Positions 29,966 through 40,971 of a stretch of DNA of 64,000 nt are shown piece by piece. Location: assembly GCA_001939145.1 (NCBI GenBank), contig LSRX01001090.1:151740-215739 (forward strand). Direction: 5' to 3'. The translations under genes were made by a program, and so were the position numbers. The DNA is from Symbiodinium microadriaticum. Taxonomy: Eukaryota; Sar; Dinophyceae; Suessiales; Symbiodiniaceae. Every line of letters starts with the position of its first letter. Position 1 is the stretch's first letter. Below the pieces are notes generated by a model. The model was not told the DNA's origin. It searched no databases and saw only the letters and a program-made list of their open reading frames with translations.

Positions 29966-31685
29966 TTTCTTTCGGTCGCCGTGAGAGAAGTCACGATGCG
30001 AGTCTGGGGCAGCAGCCTGCAAAGGCCGCGGGCGTCCGAGGACGCTGTCTTTTAGCAGGTGCAAGGCTGAAAAGTCTTTACAGTACATAAATAATAAAAG
30101 AAGCAAGTGTTGGAAGTAGGTGAAGGAAAACAAGAATAAGAGTGTATTGTTGCAGACCGCAGTTGGAAAATCTGGCGTGTTAATGGCACAGATCAATGAG
30201 TCTGCGAAGCACAAACATGCACGAATTTCTGAGGGCTAGCGAGGTCTCTGCTGCTGAGATGGGCTTACCTGCACGGCCATCATCCGTTGTGTGAGTCAGA
30301 GATCCCGTGGTCAGAAGCGCAGTGCGATAGTGGCCACTTCTGGTATGAGGGCCGATGTGAAAGACAATGCCAACAACCTCATATGTGATGAGGTGCACGC
30401 TGCAATCTAACGGGAGAAGGAGGGCATGGATATCTTACATGGGGGAAGAATGCTGTTACGTACTTTGCGGCTTCTATCATCGAACCTATAGTGGCACGAG
30501 AAGTGGTTGCACCACCACTCAGAGCGTGGCGCGTGTCCTGCAGTCGCCACCTGTGTCTTGTTGTTCCAGGCCTGAGCCACGCGGATCCACCACCGCCCAC
30601 TCTGGAGCTCGAGATCCATCCTCCAGCTTTGGCCTCATCGACGTCTTCAGGAAAAACATGAATCCCAAATCCAGCTTCATATAGGATATGGAGTCCTAGT
30701 GGAGAAGGACAAGGGAGCGATGCTGGTGTTTCTCCTCCCCCTTGTCCGCCGCTTCTGCCGTCGTCCTCGGCTCCTGAGAAGACATCAGAGGCTGTGCTGG
30801 TCCGAATGCCGTGCTCGGCTCTCCTGAGGTCTGGTTGCCCTTCCCAGAAGCCTTCGGATACTTCTGTCGTGTTTCTTCCTCCTGAGCTTCCAGCGTGCCT
30901 CTCTTGTCCCGGCTGCTGGTGTCCATGGCGCTCCTCGCTTCCAGATCCGCCTCGGAAGTATTCTGCGATGGCACGCTGGTGGAGGGCACCCGGTGCAGGT
31001 AACCTTCCAGTTGTTTCAGCTCCACCGCTGCTCGGAGAAGTTCCGCGCTGTCTGGGGCGTCCATTTGCCATCGGGAAGGCGTTGTTGACCTGGGTCGGCT
31101 AGTTTGGAGTGCTGATGAAGCGTGGCCACAGGCCCGAAGCACAACACTGGACTTGCGATGCATCTGAGCAGGCTGCGTGTAGCTCTCTGCTTGCGCCACT
31201 TACTTCCCCTGCCTTGGGCCCAATGTCGGACCAGCGGCTCTGCAGATTTGACAGAAGGATGATTTAGGCAGGCGTGTCCGGTGACGTACCTATGGCTTTG
31301 GATTTGGTGATGGCAAAAGGGGCAGTGTCCTGCCAGTACTGTGGGGGCTATAAGATGTGCTAAGTCCGGCAGGTCGCGCTGAAGTGTGGTTTGCTGCACT
31401 GTTTTCCTAGACGCCGCAAGTGGTGTGTCATCTGAAGAATTTGAGTTGGACGCAGGTCTTAAAGATGCGGTGCCCCCCGGTGCGAACACCCCTTCAGCAG
31501 GGGCAGAGCTTGATTGACCTGCAGCGGGAGGCGGAGCCTTCTGACCCCGTGCAAGACGGGGCAGGCGCGTTGGTGATGATGGCCCATAGGTGGGTGGAGA
31601 AAGCCTTTAGACAGTGCCTCCGTTGGGGCTGCTGTGCAGTGCCTGCACCCTTTGCTTGTCCGTACGATGGGATTTGGTCGTATAA

Positions 31686-33228
31686 CTATCCTTTGGTGTA
31701 GGCAGTGCTGGCTTCTGCACGGGATTTTCCTATGCGGGTCCTGACGAAAAAAAGGCTGGGGTAGTACAGACCACAGATGGGACAAAAGGTGGTACATGAT
31801 CGTAGGATCCTGGTGACCTCGGTGAGTCCTGCCGTTGTTGGCTGCGACGCAGCGGCACGCTTGGAAAAACGATCCCTCAGATGATTCCAGCACTGATGAA
31901 CCTTGGCTGGCTGCAACTCACCTACGGCATCACTGGCAAAATGTATCCGGCGGTTACCAGTCTGGCTGATGTACACAATGGTTTTTGGCTCTTGCAAGCG
32001 AGTCAGCAGTGCTTCGTTTGGCTCGTGGGTGATGTGTGCCGGGCTGCGGGAGATGCTTCGTAGCTGCTCCACGGCGTGCTTGCGGAGTTTAGGGGGGCTG
32101 TGCACGCCTATCTGCATGGAGGCCAGGCCATACAGAAGCACTGTGCGAACGCACGTTCTCCAAACTCGAAGACGGATTGGCAGGGAGAGAGCTTTTGATG
32201 TGAGTATTGGGTATAAACGATAAAAAGCTGCCCAAGACGGCTGGATGCGATAGGCAATCGTGCTGCGCTCAAACGGCTCAAACTGCCGGTATCCAATTTT
32301 GACCCCTAAGTAGACATGATCCTGCTTAATGGGCAATTGCAGGAGGGTGCAGGCAGCACGCTCAAAGCGTAGGCGGTCTTCTTCGCTCTTCAAGAAGCGG
32401 AGGGCAGCGGCTGCTGTGCGGGAATTAATGCTCTGCTTATGCTTAGGGATGGTGGGCCTGGGCACGTCTAAGGTGATCGGGAAGTGACGCATGCCCCCTA
32501 GTGAAACAACAGGAGCAGAGCGCAAGATGCGGGTGCGGAGTGCTGGGACGTTGCACGTGAGTCTGAGAAATACATCGTCAATTTGTACCGGGGCATCTTG
32601 ATGATTGACATATGTAGCTGAATGCGTTCCTGCTCGGCCCCATGTGTTGGTGGCTAAGAAGTTGGAATGTGTGACTCTGGCTTGACACTGCGCTTGGTCC
32701 CTATGGGCGGCTGTTCTGTGTGGTGTGAGGCCGGGTCCGATGTAGGGCCCATCAACATTGATGTCTCCTGCTGCAATGATCCGGCTTCTGTGGGGAACCG
32801 AATGGACCCAGCTTCTGAAAAGTGTCCCACACCTTGGCTCTGTCCTGTAATAGGAGTGCAACTGGCTCCACAGCGCGATGAAGGTACTCCAGAGTAGGGG
32901 GATTCCATGAATGGTGGTAAGCATTGAGGACATCCGTGGGGCTTTGTACAGATCCTAACATGAAGGCATCTGCCTGGAATGAGCGCCAACAGTACTGCAG
33001 AGCGGTTTGCTTCAGGTTCGGATGTACATATATGATCGTCATGACACCGGACATGGAGGAGCCGTCGCTGCTAGAAAACAACTCCACCCACCTGAACGAA
33101 ACTGGGTTGACGCCAATGCGTCTCTTGCTCCTGAAGACAAAGAATGGTGGGGGTATCAGGAGTCCCTAGCCAATCTTTGAGTGACTCAAAAGTTAGCGAC
33201 GAAAGACCCCCACAATTCCAAGAAATCA
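31686..33228 (-). pseudogene. LINE ORF2: endonuclease fused to RT remnant
   Basis: The reading frame changes at about 33,100 (after WRQPSFVQVGG) and at about 32,800 (before VPHRSRIIAAGD). It is then open to CPICGLYYPSLFFVRTRIG and a stop at 31,686. RT motifs with the catalytic Asp pair are absent: SEEDRLRFERAACTLLQLP follows the endonuclease within about 40 residues. This is consistent with a large internal in-frame deletion, either old or inherited by a non-autonomous lineage. Confidence 0.7.
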
Positions 33229-33716
33229 TCCTGAAGACCCTGTGTGCAGGCTGAGGGGCAGCGGTTGGGGATGGGCTTGTGTTTGGCTTCTTTGCTCGTT
33301 GCGAGCAAGGCTGCTGAACCGTACAGAGTTCCGCTGTGGTGGCCGGCGATGCAGAAAGGGCTTTAGCAGCATGACAATCGCAACAAGGATCTGCTTGGTC
33401 GGGGTGAAACTAAAGGAAATGATGTTGTGCGAAGACTCCAGCTTGAACCTACTTGAATGGCGGCGTTTTCCTTGGGAAGAGGCCCGATGCAGACTACGCT
33501 CGAAAAGGTTTGCATGAATGCAGACGTGCGGGTATAAGCATAGTGCTTCAGGGGACTTACGACCTTTCAGGTCCCCAACCCTCGCATCTCCAGCACTCTG
33601 CGCAAAAAGCTCTAGGTTGGCTAATTCTGCGCTGGCTCCGGACTCGGGACCCGAGCGGCCCGAAACTTCTGCTGTGCGGCAGCTCGCGGCTCTTTTAATC
33701 ATGGCTCGTAATGAGC

Positions 33717-34559
33717 TCAGTACTCATTGGAGCCGTGCTTGTAGGGGTGTACCGGCCTCGAGGCTTTCTCCCAGCCCCGCTCCTCGAGTTGCGTCTGGAA
33801 GATTTCTTCGAGCGTTTCCTCGGAGGATGGCGGAAGCGCCATCTGCGATGGTTGCGGCCGCGTCCCAATGTTCGGGGGAAGTCCTCGCCAACTGCTGGTG
33901 TTGGCGTCGAAGAGCCGGCTGCAGCCGTAGTGGTTTTCTGATGCGTCGGGTAGCGAGGCTCCGCGAAGTAGACGCTGATTGAGGCTGTAGTCCGCGTACC
34001 ACCTTTGCAGAGGGGCAGTGCTGTCGTGAGGGATGGCGCGCGCTCTTGCCAGGAGCAGTTTGTAGGTGTCCCGACACAAACATTGAAGGAGATGGCTTCT
34101 GGGGGGAGCAAATTGGTGCCCCGTTGAAAGTATCCATCGAACGTCATTCCGGTGTGGGTCTGCTTGCAGCCGGTCCTTGACTTGAGGAAGCCGAATTGGG
34201 TCCGGAGCGTCACGCATTGGAGTCGTCCATGGCTGCAGATATGCGTAGAGGTCGTATTGGATCTGCTTGGTCGCCCATAGTTTGTTGGAAACCTTGCGCC
34301 GGTCGACGTATGTGTTGACCAACGCTTCTGTGTAGTGGTCCCAGCAGAGCTCGAGCAGGACCCGTAGGCGGAAGTCCAAGTGTGCTGCAGTGTTCCGCGG
34401 TAGGCCTGCAGTCTCGTCATCTGAAAAACTTTCGTGTCGGGCCATTTCTGAAAATTCTGAAAAGCTGGAGCTGCCCTTTGAGCGACTGTAGGGGTGGGTA
34501 GCAGGAGAGTCTTCAGAAGGAGGAGCCACCGAGCGAGGCATTGCATGAGCCGCTACCAC
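33717..34559 (-). CDS. LINE ORF1-like protein, 280 aa
   Basis: One continuous frame begins MVAAHAMPRSVAPPSEDSP and contains a charged helical centre (RVLLELCWDHYTEALVNTYV, DRRKVSNKLW). I see no CCHC knuckle or RRM in it. Its place 5' of the endonuclease on the same strand supports an ORF1 (RNA-binding/gag-like) role. A second - strand frame over the same bases (34,546-33,695) is Thr/Ser/Arg-rich and looks like a shadow. Confidence 0.5.
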   Translation of the reverse strand: MVAAHAMPRSVAPPSEDSPATHPYSRSKGSSSFSEFSEMARHESFSDDETAGLPRNTAAHLDFRLRVLLELCWDHYTEALVNTYVDRRKVSNKLWATKQIQYDLYAYLQPWTTPMRDAPDPIRLPQVKDRLQADPHRNDVRWILSTGHQFAPPRSHLLQCLCRDTYKLLLARARAIPHDSTAPLQRWYADYSLNQRLLRGASLPDASENHYGCSRLFDANTSSWRGLPPNIGTRPQPSQMALPPSSEETLEEIFQTQLEERGWEKASRPVHPYKHGSNEY

Positions 34560-34599
34560 CCCGATTCTTAAAGTCGGGTTTTCTGGGCCGAGATGCTTG

Positions 34600-35380
34600 G
34601 TGACATGATGGCAATGACGAAGATGACGATGGTGATGCCGACGAGAACGATCGTGGACCTACTGGTCAGGTACCAGGCAGGTGGTGTTGTTGACGGTGAT
34701 ATCCGCCATCGCCTAGTGAGTCAATGTGGTCGACCGCCGCCCTGCTGCCTAATGAGGGCGCGCGGTGAAGAACCTGATCCATCGCCATCGGCTGATGAGG
34801 GCACAGTTTCAAGAATGTTGCCTGTTGAGGGGGCGGGTGTAAGAAGTGTGCTCAAGGGCGGGTTCAGGAATGTCATCGCCGGTGCGTGTGTTTAACACGC
34901 GGGAGCAACCGCCGAGATGACATGAGTGCGTGGATTTAAAAGTGCTTCAAGAACTATCGTTTAATGATTAATGAGCATTTAGGAATGTCATCAGCCGCAT
35001 CGCCCAAGCAGGGTATGGCTGAAGGGAATGTGGTCAATCGGCAACCGCCATCGCGAGCTGATCAGGCGGCAAATCTCGCCACTCTATGTGAAGATCGGAT
35101 GCGCGCTGGACGTGCACCATAACCTCACTCACCGCATAACCGCTGTACCACTATACAAGCCGCACTAAACCACTCGAAAAGAAGCGCACGCTCGAAAGGG
35201 AAATGGAAGGGCTCTGGACCACTTGACCCAGCCAGCAAGTCGTAATTCACAACAGCCCTGCAGATTTGCATTCCTCATCGCTTTTAGAAATTCTGTTCCC
35301 CGGTGACACCTGGTTCTCATAGCAAGCTCAGCGATTGTTCATTTTGTTCATTCACGGATTCACCAGATCTGACGTCTGAG
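34600..35380. other. GAT-rich flank and gene-free stretch
   Basis: The first 120 bases are gat/gacg-rich and look like the other side of the LINE insertion target. Loosely repeated phrases follow (aggaatgtcatc at about 34,870 and 34,981; gccatcgc several times). I see no gene. Confidence 0.5.
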
Positions 35381-35599
35381 CCGCTGGAGCACTGTGAGGT
35401 TCAGATTCGCGCGGACCTAACATCAGCTCCGGGCAACTTCAAGCGCGCTGTGTCTGCTTGGCCCTTACATGCTCTTATCGGCACTGGTGACAGGACGTAG
35501 ATCTTGAGGCAGAAGACTGCCCTGACAAAGACACGAATGGAAAGCCGGGCAGTCGGCCTCGATCCATCTGCGGTGCAGAAAGAGAAACCCAAAATGTCC

Positions 35600-37116
35600 A
35601 GGGCTGTCGAATCCCAGTGGCGGGTCCGACGCTCCGACAAGAGGCAACATGCGGGCTGCTCCGAATTTTCCAAGCATGCTTGAGTGGGAGGCGATGGACT
35701 ACATCAATGTCTGCGCCTTTGTTCCAAGAGCTGAGTTTGTGACAGAGTGAACTGGGCTCCAGCACTGACGTCATATTGGTTTAGCACCGGGTGACGGAAG
35801 CTGGCCGATTCCATGCTCGATGCTTGACCTATGCTATGCCGCTACGACACCGCTCTCGCATTGCATGTGCCTGTACTAAGTATCTTGACCACAACACTGG
35901 GAAGTTGCACTGCCGTTGCAGTACTAGTAGTATTCCATGTAATGCAGCAAACTTTCCGGTTGTGATGCATTGAGCAGCTCGCGCAGGGGCAGCATCGGAG
36001 GAGCACTGACACCGGCCTACTTGATATCCCATTTAGAGGAGCCCTTCTTTGGATGCAAAGCGGCATTCAATTGTCCCGTCAAGCATCTTCTTGGTCTTGT
36101 GACAGTAGGTCACTTGGTCTCACGAAGGTGGATACTACGAAAGTCAGAATCAACACAAGATGTCATAATGTGTGTTTCCGCTTGGTTTCGAAGATCTTGC
36201 AAAACTTTGCCGGCGTTGAAAGTGCCCTGTGTGCAGTTTCCTCCTGGTTTCAGGACTGCGACACGCCGGCAACTTCCACAGTGGTCAGTGCAGCGGCAAG
36301 TGCAGACCCGGCGTGATTTCGAAGCTGCTCGACACATCGGAGCAATCCGCAGCGTCATAGTCAGGAGGTGGCCAGCGACTCCGAAACGTCTGTCTCCTTA
36401 CGACCTTCCCTAAGGGACCGTCGGTGCATGCCTGTATCCATCGCACACGCATGCAGTCAAGCGCCTACGTCAATCCCGGCAGGATGGCAAGGAGATCTCC
36501 AAACGCAAAACCACCCGCATCACATTTGAAGGGCCGGACCTTTGGGACTTTGAACTGTCCGGCAAGACGTACGCGTATTTTCGTGTTGACCTGACTTGGA
36601 TGACCCAGGCTTGAACAGCTCAAGGCTTTAGACAGACCCGACGAAAGCGATGAAGAAGCTGAGGACGAGGAGATCTGCTTAAATTTGCATGCGTCGACTG
36701 GCTTTGTGTGGACGATTCGCTGACACGCTGCTGTTTTGAGCGACTTGCTACAAGGATGCACCGAAAAGAGCCGGCAGTGAGCTCAGCCGAAGATGGCAGG
36801 CACGCTGTAATTTGGAGGTGTCTGGCAGGTAGCGACACGTCGTCTATTGGAAAGAAGAGTGATGCATCCTCAATGAATTGGACGCGCACTCAGTCGGAAG
36901 GCCAGATTGTCATGCTGCTTGCAGAGAAGCGGCTTCATATCAGCAGTGTTGTCACCGCGACGCAAAGAAAGAGTTGGGGAGTGACGACTGGCTGCCAGAA
37001 GGGCACTCTCTAGCATGGCACGTGGCATCGTAAGCATCGGTGTTGCTTTACAGCCAGTCGATTGGACCAAGGCTAGGACACGCACTGAGTACACTTCCGC
37101 TGCTCTCCATTTCTAA
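35600..37116 (+). CDS. Multi-exon gene of unknown function (C-terminal part)
   Basis: Candidate + exons: about 35,600-35,747 (NFPSMLEWEAMDYINVCAFV); 36,303-36,412 (TRRDFEAARHIGAIRSVIVR); 36,483-36,603 after a cag (KTTRITFEGPDLWDFELSGK, then TYAYFRVDLTWM); 36,609-36,700 (LEQLKALDRPDESDEEAEDE); about 36,885-36,945 (EGQIVMLLAEKRLHISSV); 37,020-37,116 (VDWTKARTRTEYTSAALHF-stop). The peptides look protein-like and share strand and spacing, but I recognise no family. An earlier frame at 35,395-35,500 (VQIRADLTSAPGNFKRAV) may be another exon. Boundaries are tentative. Confidence 0.4.
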
Positions 37117-37216
37117 AGTAATGGTGCGCACTCGCGCCGACTGGGGGAAGGGAGGCAAATAGCTCAGAGAGACTGTGAAAGCGAGATGGTGTTCTGTCAG
37201 GACCACATGAAGCAGT

Positions 37217-37420
37217 TTGGGACAATCATGTTTGCTGTCGCTGTTGCTGCTGCTGCTGCTGTTGTTGTGGTTGTTGTTGTCCGCCGCTCGTTGCTGGTTG
37301 CTTGTTGCTTGTGCTGTGCTGTTTGTTGTTTGTCGTTTGTCGTTTGTCGTCGTCGTCGTTGCTGTTGTTGCTGCTGCTGTTGTTGTTGTTGCTGCTGTTT
37401 TTTTCTGTTGTTTATTATTG
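37217..37420. repeat. GTT/GCT/GTC triplet repeat
   Basis: Runs of gctgttgctgctgctgctgt, ttgttgtcc and gtcgtcgtcgttgctg. Poly-Val/Leu/Ala and poly-Gln/Thr frames on both strands come from the triplet periodicity. A short gtt run also lies at 37,805-37,837. Confidence 0.9.
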
Positions 37421-38395
37421 GCCCTATCTCCACGTAAATGCACAAAACCGACATGCCTATTCCATCGGTATTTAAAGTGTCTCCTCCGCTCCATGTGCCG
37501 AATGTATCGGCGGCGTCGGTGTTCCCAGCGCCTCCAAATGCACGGTTTCCGCACCTGCTGAAGCCCTTGGTATTTGCGGTGTTTCCTCTGCTTGCAGTGC
37601 CGATAACATTGTTATTTGCGGTGTGGTTCTGCACATGAATGACGTTAACCTGGAAATCATGCAAGATTTAATATACATCTGTTACAGAAACCCACAAAAC
37701 GCAGGCCTCCACAGTGTACTTTTCTGTTTCCTATCCTTGAATAGAGCATCCACGGTCCAACCATGATGCTTCCATGGTCATCCGTTCGGGGAAAAAGAGC
37801 ATCTTCTTGTTCTTGTTGTTGTTGTTGTTGTTGTTAGTCGTCGAAGCTCGGTACCCGGCATGTCGTGCGACTGAAAACGGAGTGGCAGTCAAGCTCCATT
37901 CAGGTTAAAATTCGGTTGCTGGCACGGTATCCTGATCCACCGTTCTGGTACCTAACAAGTACGTGGCCAACCTTCCAGGCAAGGCAACTCTACACCCTCA
38001 GCTCGCACGTCGACAACACAAAGCCCAAGCGGCAAATCGCACATCAGTAGCCGCCGCGAAACGATGCATTTTTAAAAACATACATACAAACACATTCTCG
38101 TAGCTCCCCGCGCCAGTAAGCATATCACGAAACTTCGACATGATGATCCAATTTGTTTGCCGGATTTCTATGCCACAACACACTTCATCCGTCTGTGGTA
38201 GCGCCCCATGTCGGCTAAGCATGGCTCGAACAGTGCTCCCGGGTTGGTGTGAGCCCGCATCCTGCCATGCAATTGTGGTGTGCCACGGAAGCTCAAGCCA
38301 ACAAGCGACTGCGCGTGTCATAGTCTTTGTCAGGGTAGTGGCATGTAGTGGCCTTCATGGCCGGAGCCGATATATAGCCTTCAGAGACGCTGAGG
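37421..38395. other. Stretch with little recognisable content
   Basis: A possible + exon at about 37,945-38,080 (VLVPNKYVANLPGKATLHPQ) is the only protein-like peptide. The rest shows no motif. Confidence 0.3.
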
Positions 38396-38399
38396 CGGG

Positions 38400-40830
38400 C
38401 TGACGCTTTGGACGTGGGCGAGAACTTGGCAGCTGAGGCGGCTGCAAAAAAGGCGCACGGCCCGGCGCTTCCAGGAGAGCAAAGCGATGTCGCGATGGGG
38501 CGCGTGGGGGACAGGGCCACACGTCCGTAGACTCCATCGTCGCTTTGGTCGGCTACTCAGAGTTAGAAGGTGTGGATTTTGGAAGTGCTCCGTGGGAAGC
38601 GAAGGTGCAGGCCGAGAGAGAACGATGGGAAGAGGAGAGACAGGCCTCCAGCGGGCCTCCAGAGTCTTTGTGGAACTTAGTTGTTCAGCTTAAACAAAGC
38701 CTTGCAGGCACTGGAAGTCCGTGTCGAAGAGTTGCAGGCCAGACAAAAGTTGCTTCTGAAATCTTCTGCCCCTCATGTGGGTAGCCGGTGTAACTGTTGT
38801 GAGATACTGTAACCACAAGTCAATCAAGTCTAAGTGTGGTTTGGCAGGTATGGTGGTAGCGATAGATTCGATTGCACCACTGCATTTCGGATACTTTGGC
38901 TGGAATCCGCTCTCGTCGCGGATGTGCATTCCGCAACGCCTGACGACTGCAATCGTATGCGAGCAGACAGTGACCACGCCCGACAGGAGCAGCTGCGGTC
39001 CATGCAGGCCTGTTGTCTTTTGCAAAATTTCACCATTTCGCGGGCCGAGCACCGAAGGCTTATCCTGCTAGGATGACAACTGCTACGCAGATGGAGAGCG
39101 GACAAGTACCAACACTGAAGATCTCGTGAATCAAATGCTGTGCATTCTCTATGACCTGCAATGAATGTCATGTTGCTTTGACGACAGGCAGCGCACAGCC
39201 CTGATGCTGAGAAGCAGGTGGCCATCAATCAAACCTGTGTGCCTGAGTGGGCAGTTGCAAAGACTTCTCGCAAGGCCTTGAAAAGAGAGCATCAGGAACT
39301 GCGCAAGGCCAGCGCCACAACATGCAGCTTGTGGGTTTTGCAGTGAGCACTGGTGGAGGTCATCAAAGCACGAAGCAGATTTGGTGCGTGGGTGTGTGCC
39401 TGCATCTCAGCGGTTGCATTCGCCACATGTGTTTGGGGTTCGTTTGTCAAGCCTACATGGTAGTACGAGAAACATCCCAGGAGCGACACATGATGGAAAG
39501 TGATGACGAGGCAACAACTGGGTAATATGTGTGGTTGCTACAAGACGTACATAGTGGATTTGAAGATTTGAAAGACGTGTACAAAGGTTGAGTCTCAACT
39601 GATCGGCAAGCCGAGAAGAGATAGAAGAGTTCAAGACTCGTAATTGGCCGTAAATCTGGAGCTTCTAACTTCGCCTTTGTCTGCTGCATGCCAGCATGCA
39701 CTGAAAGCAAGAAGCGAGCTCAAACAGAAGCCCCTGTGATCCCTTTATTTGTTGCCAAGTCTCAATTGTGCTTTGCATTGGCGGTCCCCTGCAGGAGACC
39801 GATGCAGAGAAGGAGGCCGGGGCTCGTGACTTGCACTGCGCAGCCGCGGCTCCTCGCACTGACAATTTGAGGAACTGCGGCGGCGGATTTCGGAGCTTTC
39901 CGTGAAGCTTCGGGCAGCCTGGACCTCAGCAGACATGCTGTTCATCGATGTAATTGGGAGTAGCAGCGAGGCCAAAGTGGCTGCTGGTGCAGCTTCCAGC
40001 GAGTCCGACGTGTCACCAATCAGGAGGCTGGAGCATGCGGGAGCCCTTAGGCCATGCTTGCAGAAGTCAGCACCGTTTGCCCGCCCAGGTCCCCTGGACC
40101 CATAATTCGACGGAGGCACTGATCTGGATCAGGCAGCTCTCGTCCATAAGTGGAAGCTTTGGTAGGCCCAGCTGAAGCTTGGGGTTTTCGCAGGTTTGGC
40201 TCTGTGGATTTGATTGACATCATCCTGGCAATTGATGATGCGGCATGCGCTTTCACGCTTGACCTTCAGTCAATTACTTGTTGCGGTTTCATTGAGATGC
40301 ACGAGGGATCGATAATTTATGCTGTCTCGCGCATTGCTCATTGATTATGCCGGTGAGTTGCTTGCTGAACAAAATGGAAATGATTGAGAGTGTTCTAATT
40401 ACATGTGACTTATTCGATCACTTGAACTCCGAAGATCATATGTTTGAGTTTGAAAACTAGCTGTGATTGGTCTCTCCTTTTCTCTGCCCCATCCCACAAG
40501 ATAGGCCATGCGCATCAATCACGTGAAATTCAATCGGCTTACTATTGTGACGAGACTTGAAAAGCAGTTCGGATTCCAAAGAAACCTGCGTGTCCCATCT
40601 TATGCTTGTACTTGACCACGCGAGGGCAGGTAAGCTGCCAGAAACTACGAAGCTACCAACCCGGAAAAGCCGTGCAAGTGCCAAAAAGCTACCAAATCCG
40701 AAGCTGCCTCGCTTCAGCCCGATAAACAAACGCGACACTTCGCACCAGCCACCATGACGACATCAAGGTGCAAAATCTTCGGGCCAGGGAGCGCAGGCGT
40801 CAGGACTCGATCTGGTGGCAGTCGTGTCGG
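38400..40830 (+). CDS. Second coiled-coil protein gene, multi-exon
   Basis: Helical + strand exon candidates: 38,400-38,470 (DVGENLAAEAAAKKAHG); 38,548-38,685 (EAKVQAERERWEEERQASS); 38,719-38,786 after cag (ALEVRVEELQARQKLLLKSS, then gtagcc); 38,860-39,060 (RMRADSDHARQEQLRSMQ); 39,190-39,340 (RKALKREHQELRKASA); 39,470-39,522 (QERHMMESDDEATT); 39,870-39,912 (EELRRRISELSVKL); 40,756-40,815 (VQNLRARERRRQDSI). Style and exon size match the coiled-coil gene at the window start, but I could not show the two are copies. Function is unknown; neither start nor stop is fixed. Confidence 0.45.
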
Positions 40831-40971
40831 CCCCTTTGCACTCGTATCATATCTTCATAGCTTCAATTCAAGCCCACTCCCGGCAACAACGCTCAGGAGG
40901 AGCGTACGTGGGTAGCGCGCTACTCCCAGGGAGACCCCGGCGAGTCGAAGCTGCGCACATTTTACTGGGCT

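Larger units (their letters stand above)
30380..34559 (-). mobile_element. LINE-type non-LTR retrotransposon, deletion derivative
   Basis: Read on the - strand: ORF1 (34,559-33,717), a second open frame (33,702-33,226), then an endonuclease/RT polyprotein (about 33,228-31,686) and a 3' region (31,489-30,380). The endonuclease start MISWNCGGLSSLTFESL and LCLQEQETHW match AP-endonuclease motifs, IIAAGDINVDG the catalytic D-x-N, and GGMRHFPITLD a diverged terminal motif. After this the frame passes directly to RT thumb-like sequence (YLGVKIGYRQFEPFER ... RTCVRTVLLYGLASMQ) with no fingers or palm. Zinc-finger-like CPICGLYYP and CPFCHHQIQSHRYVTGHAC follow. Frameshifts lie near 33,100 and 32,800. 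It is non-autonomous in its present state. Confidence 0.75.

Noticed and set aside
33695..34546. 283-codon minus-strand frame overlapping LINE ORF1
   Set aside because: Thr/Ser/Arg-rich composition and full overlap with the better frame at 34,559-33,717; treated as a shadow.
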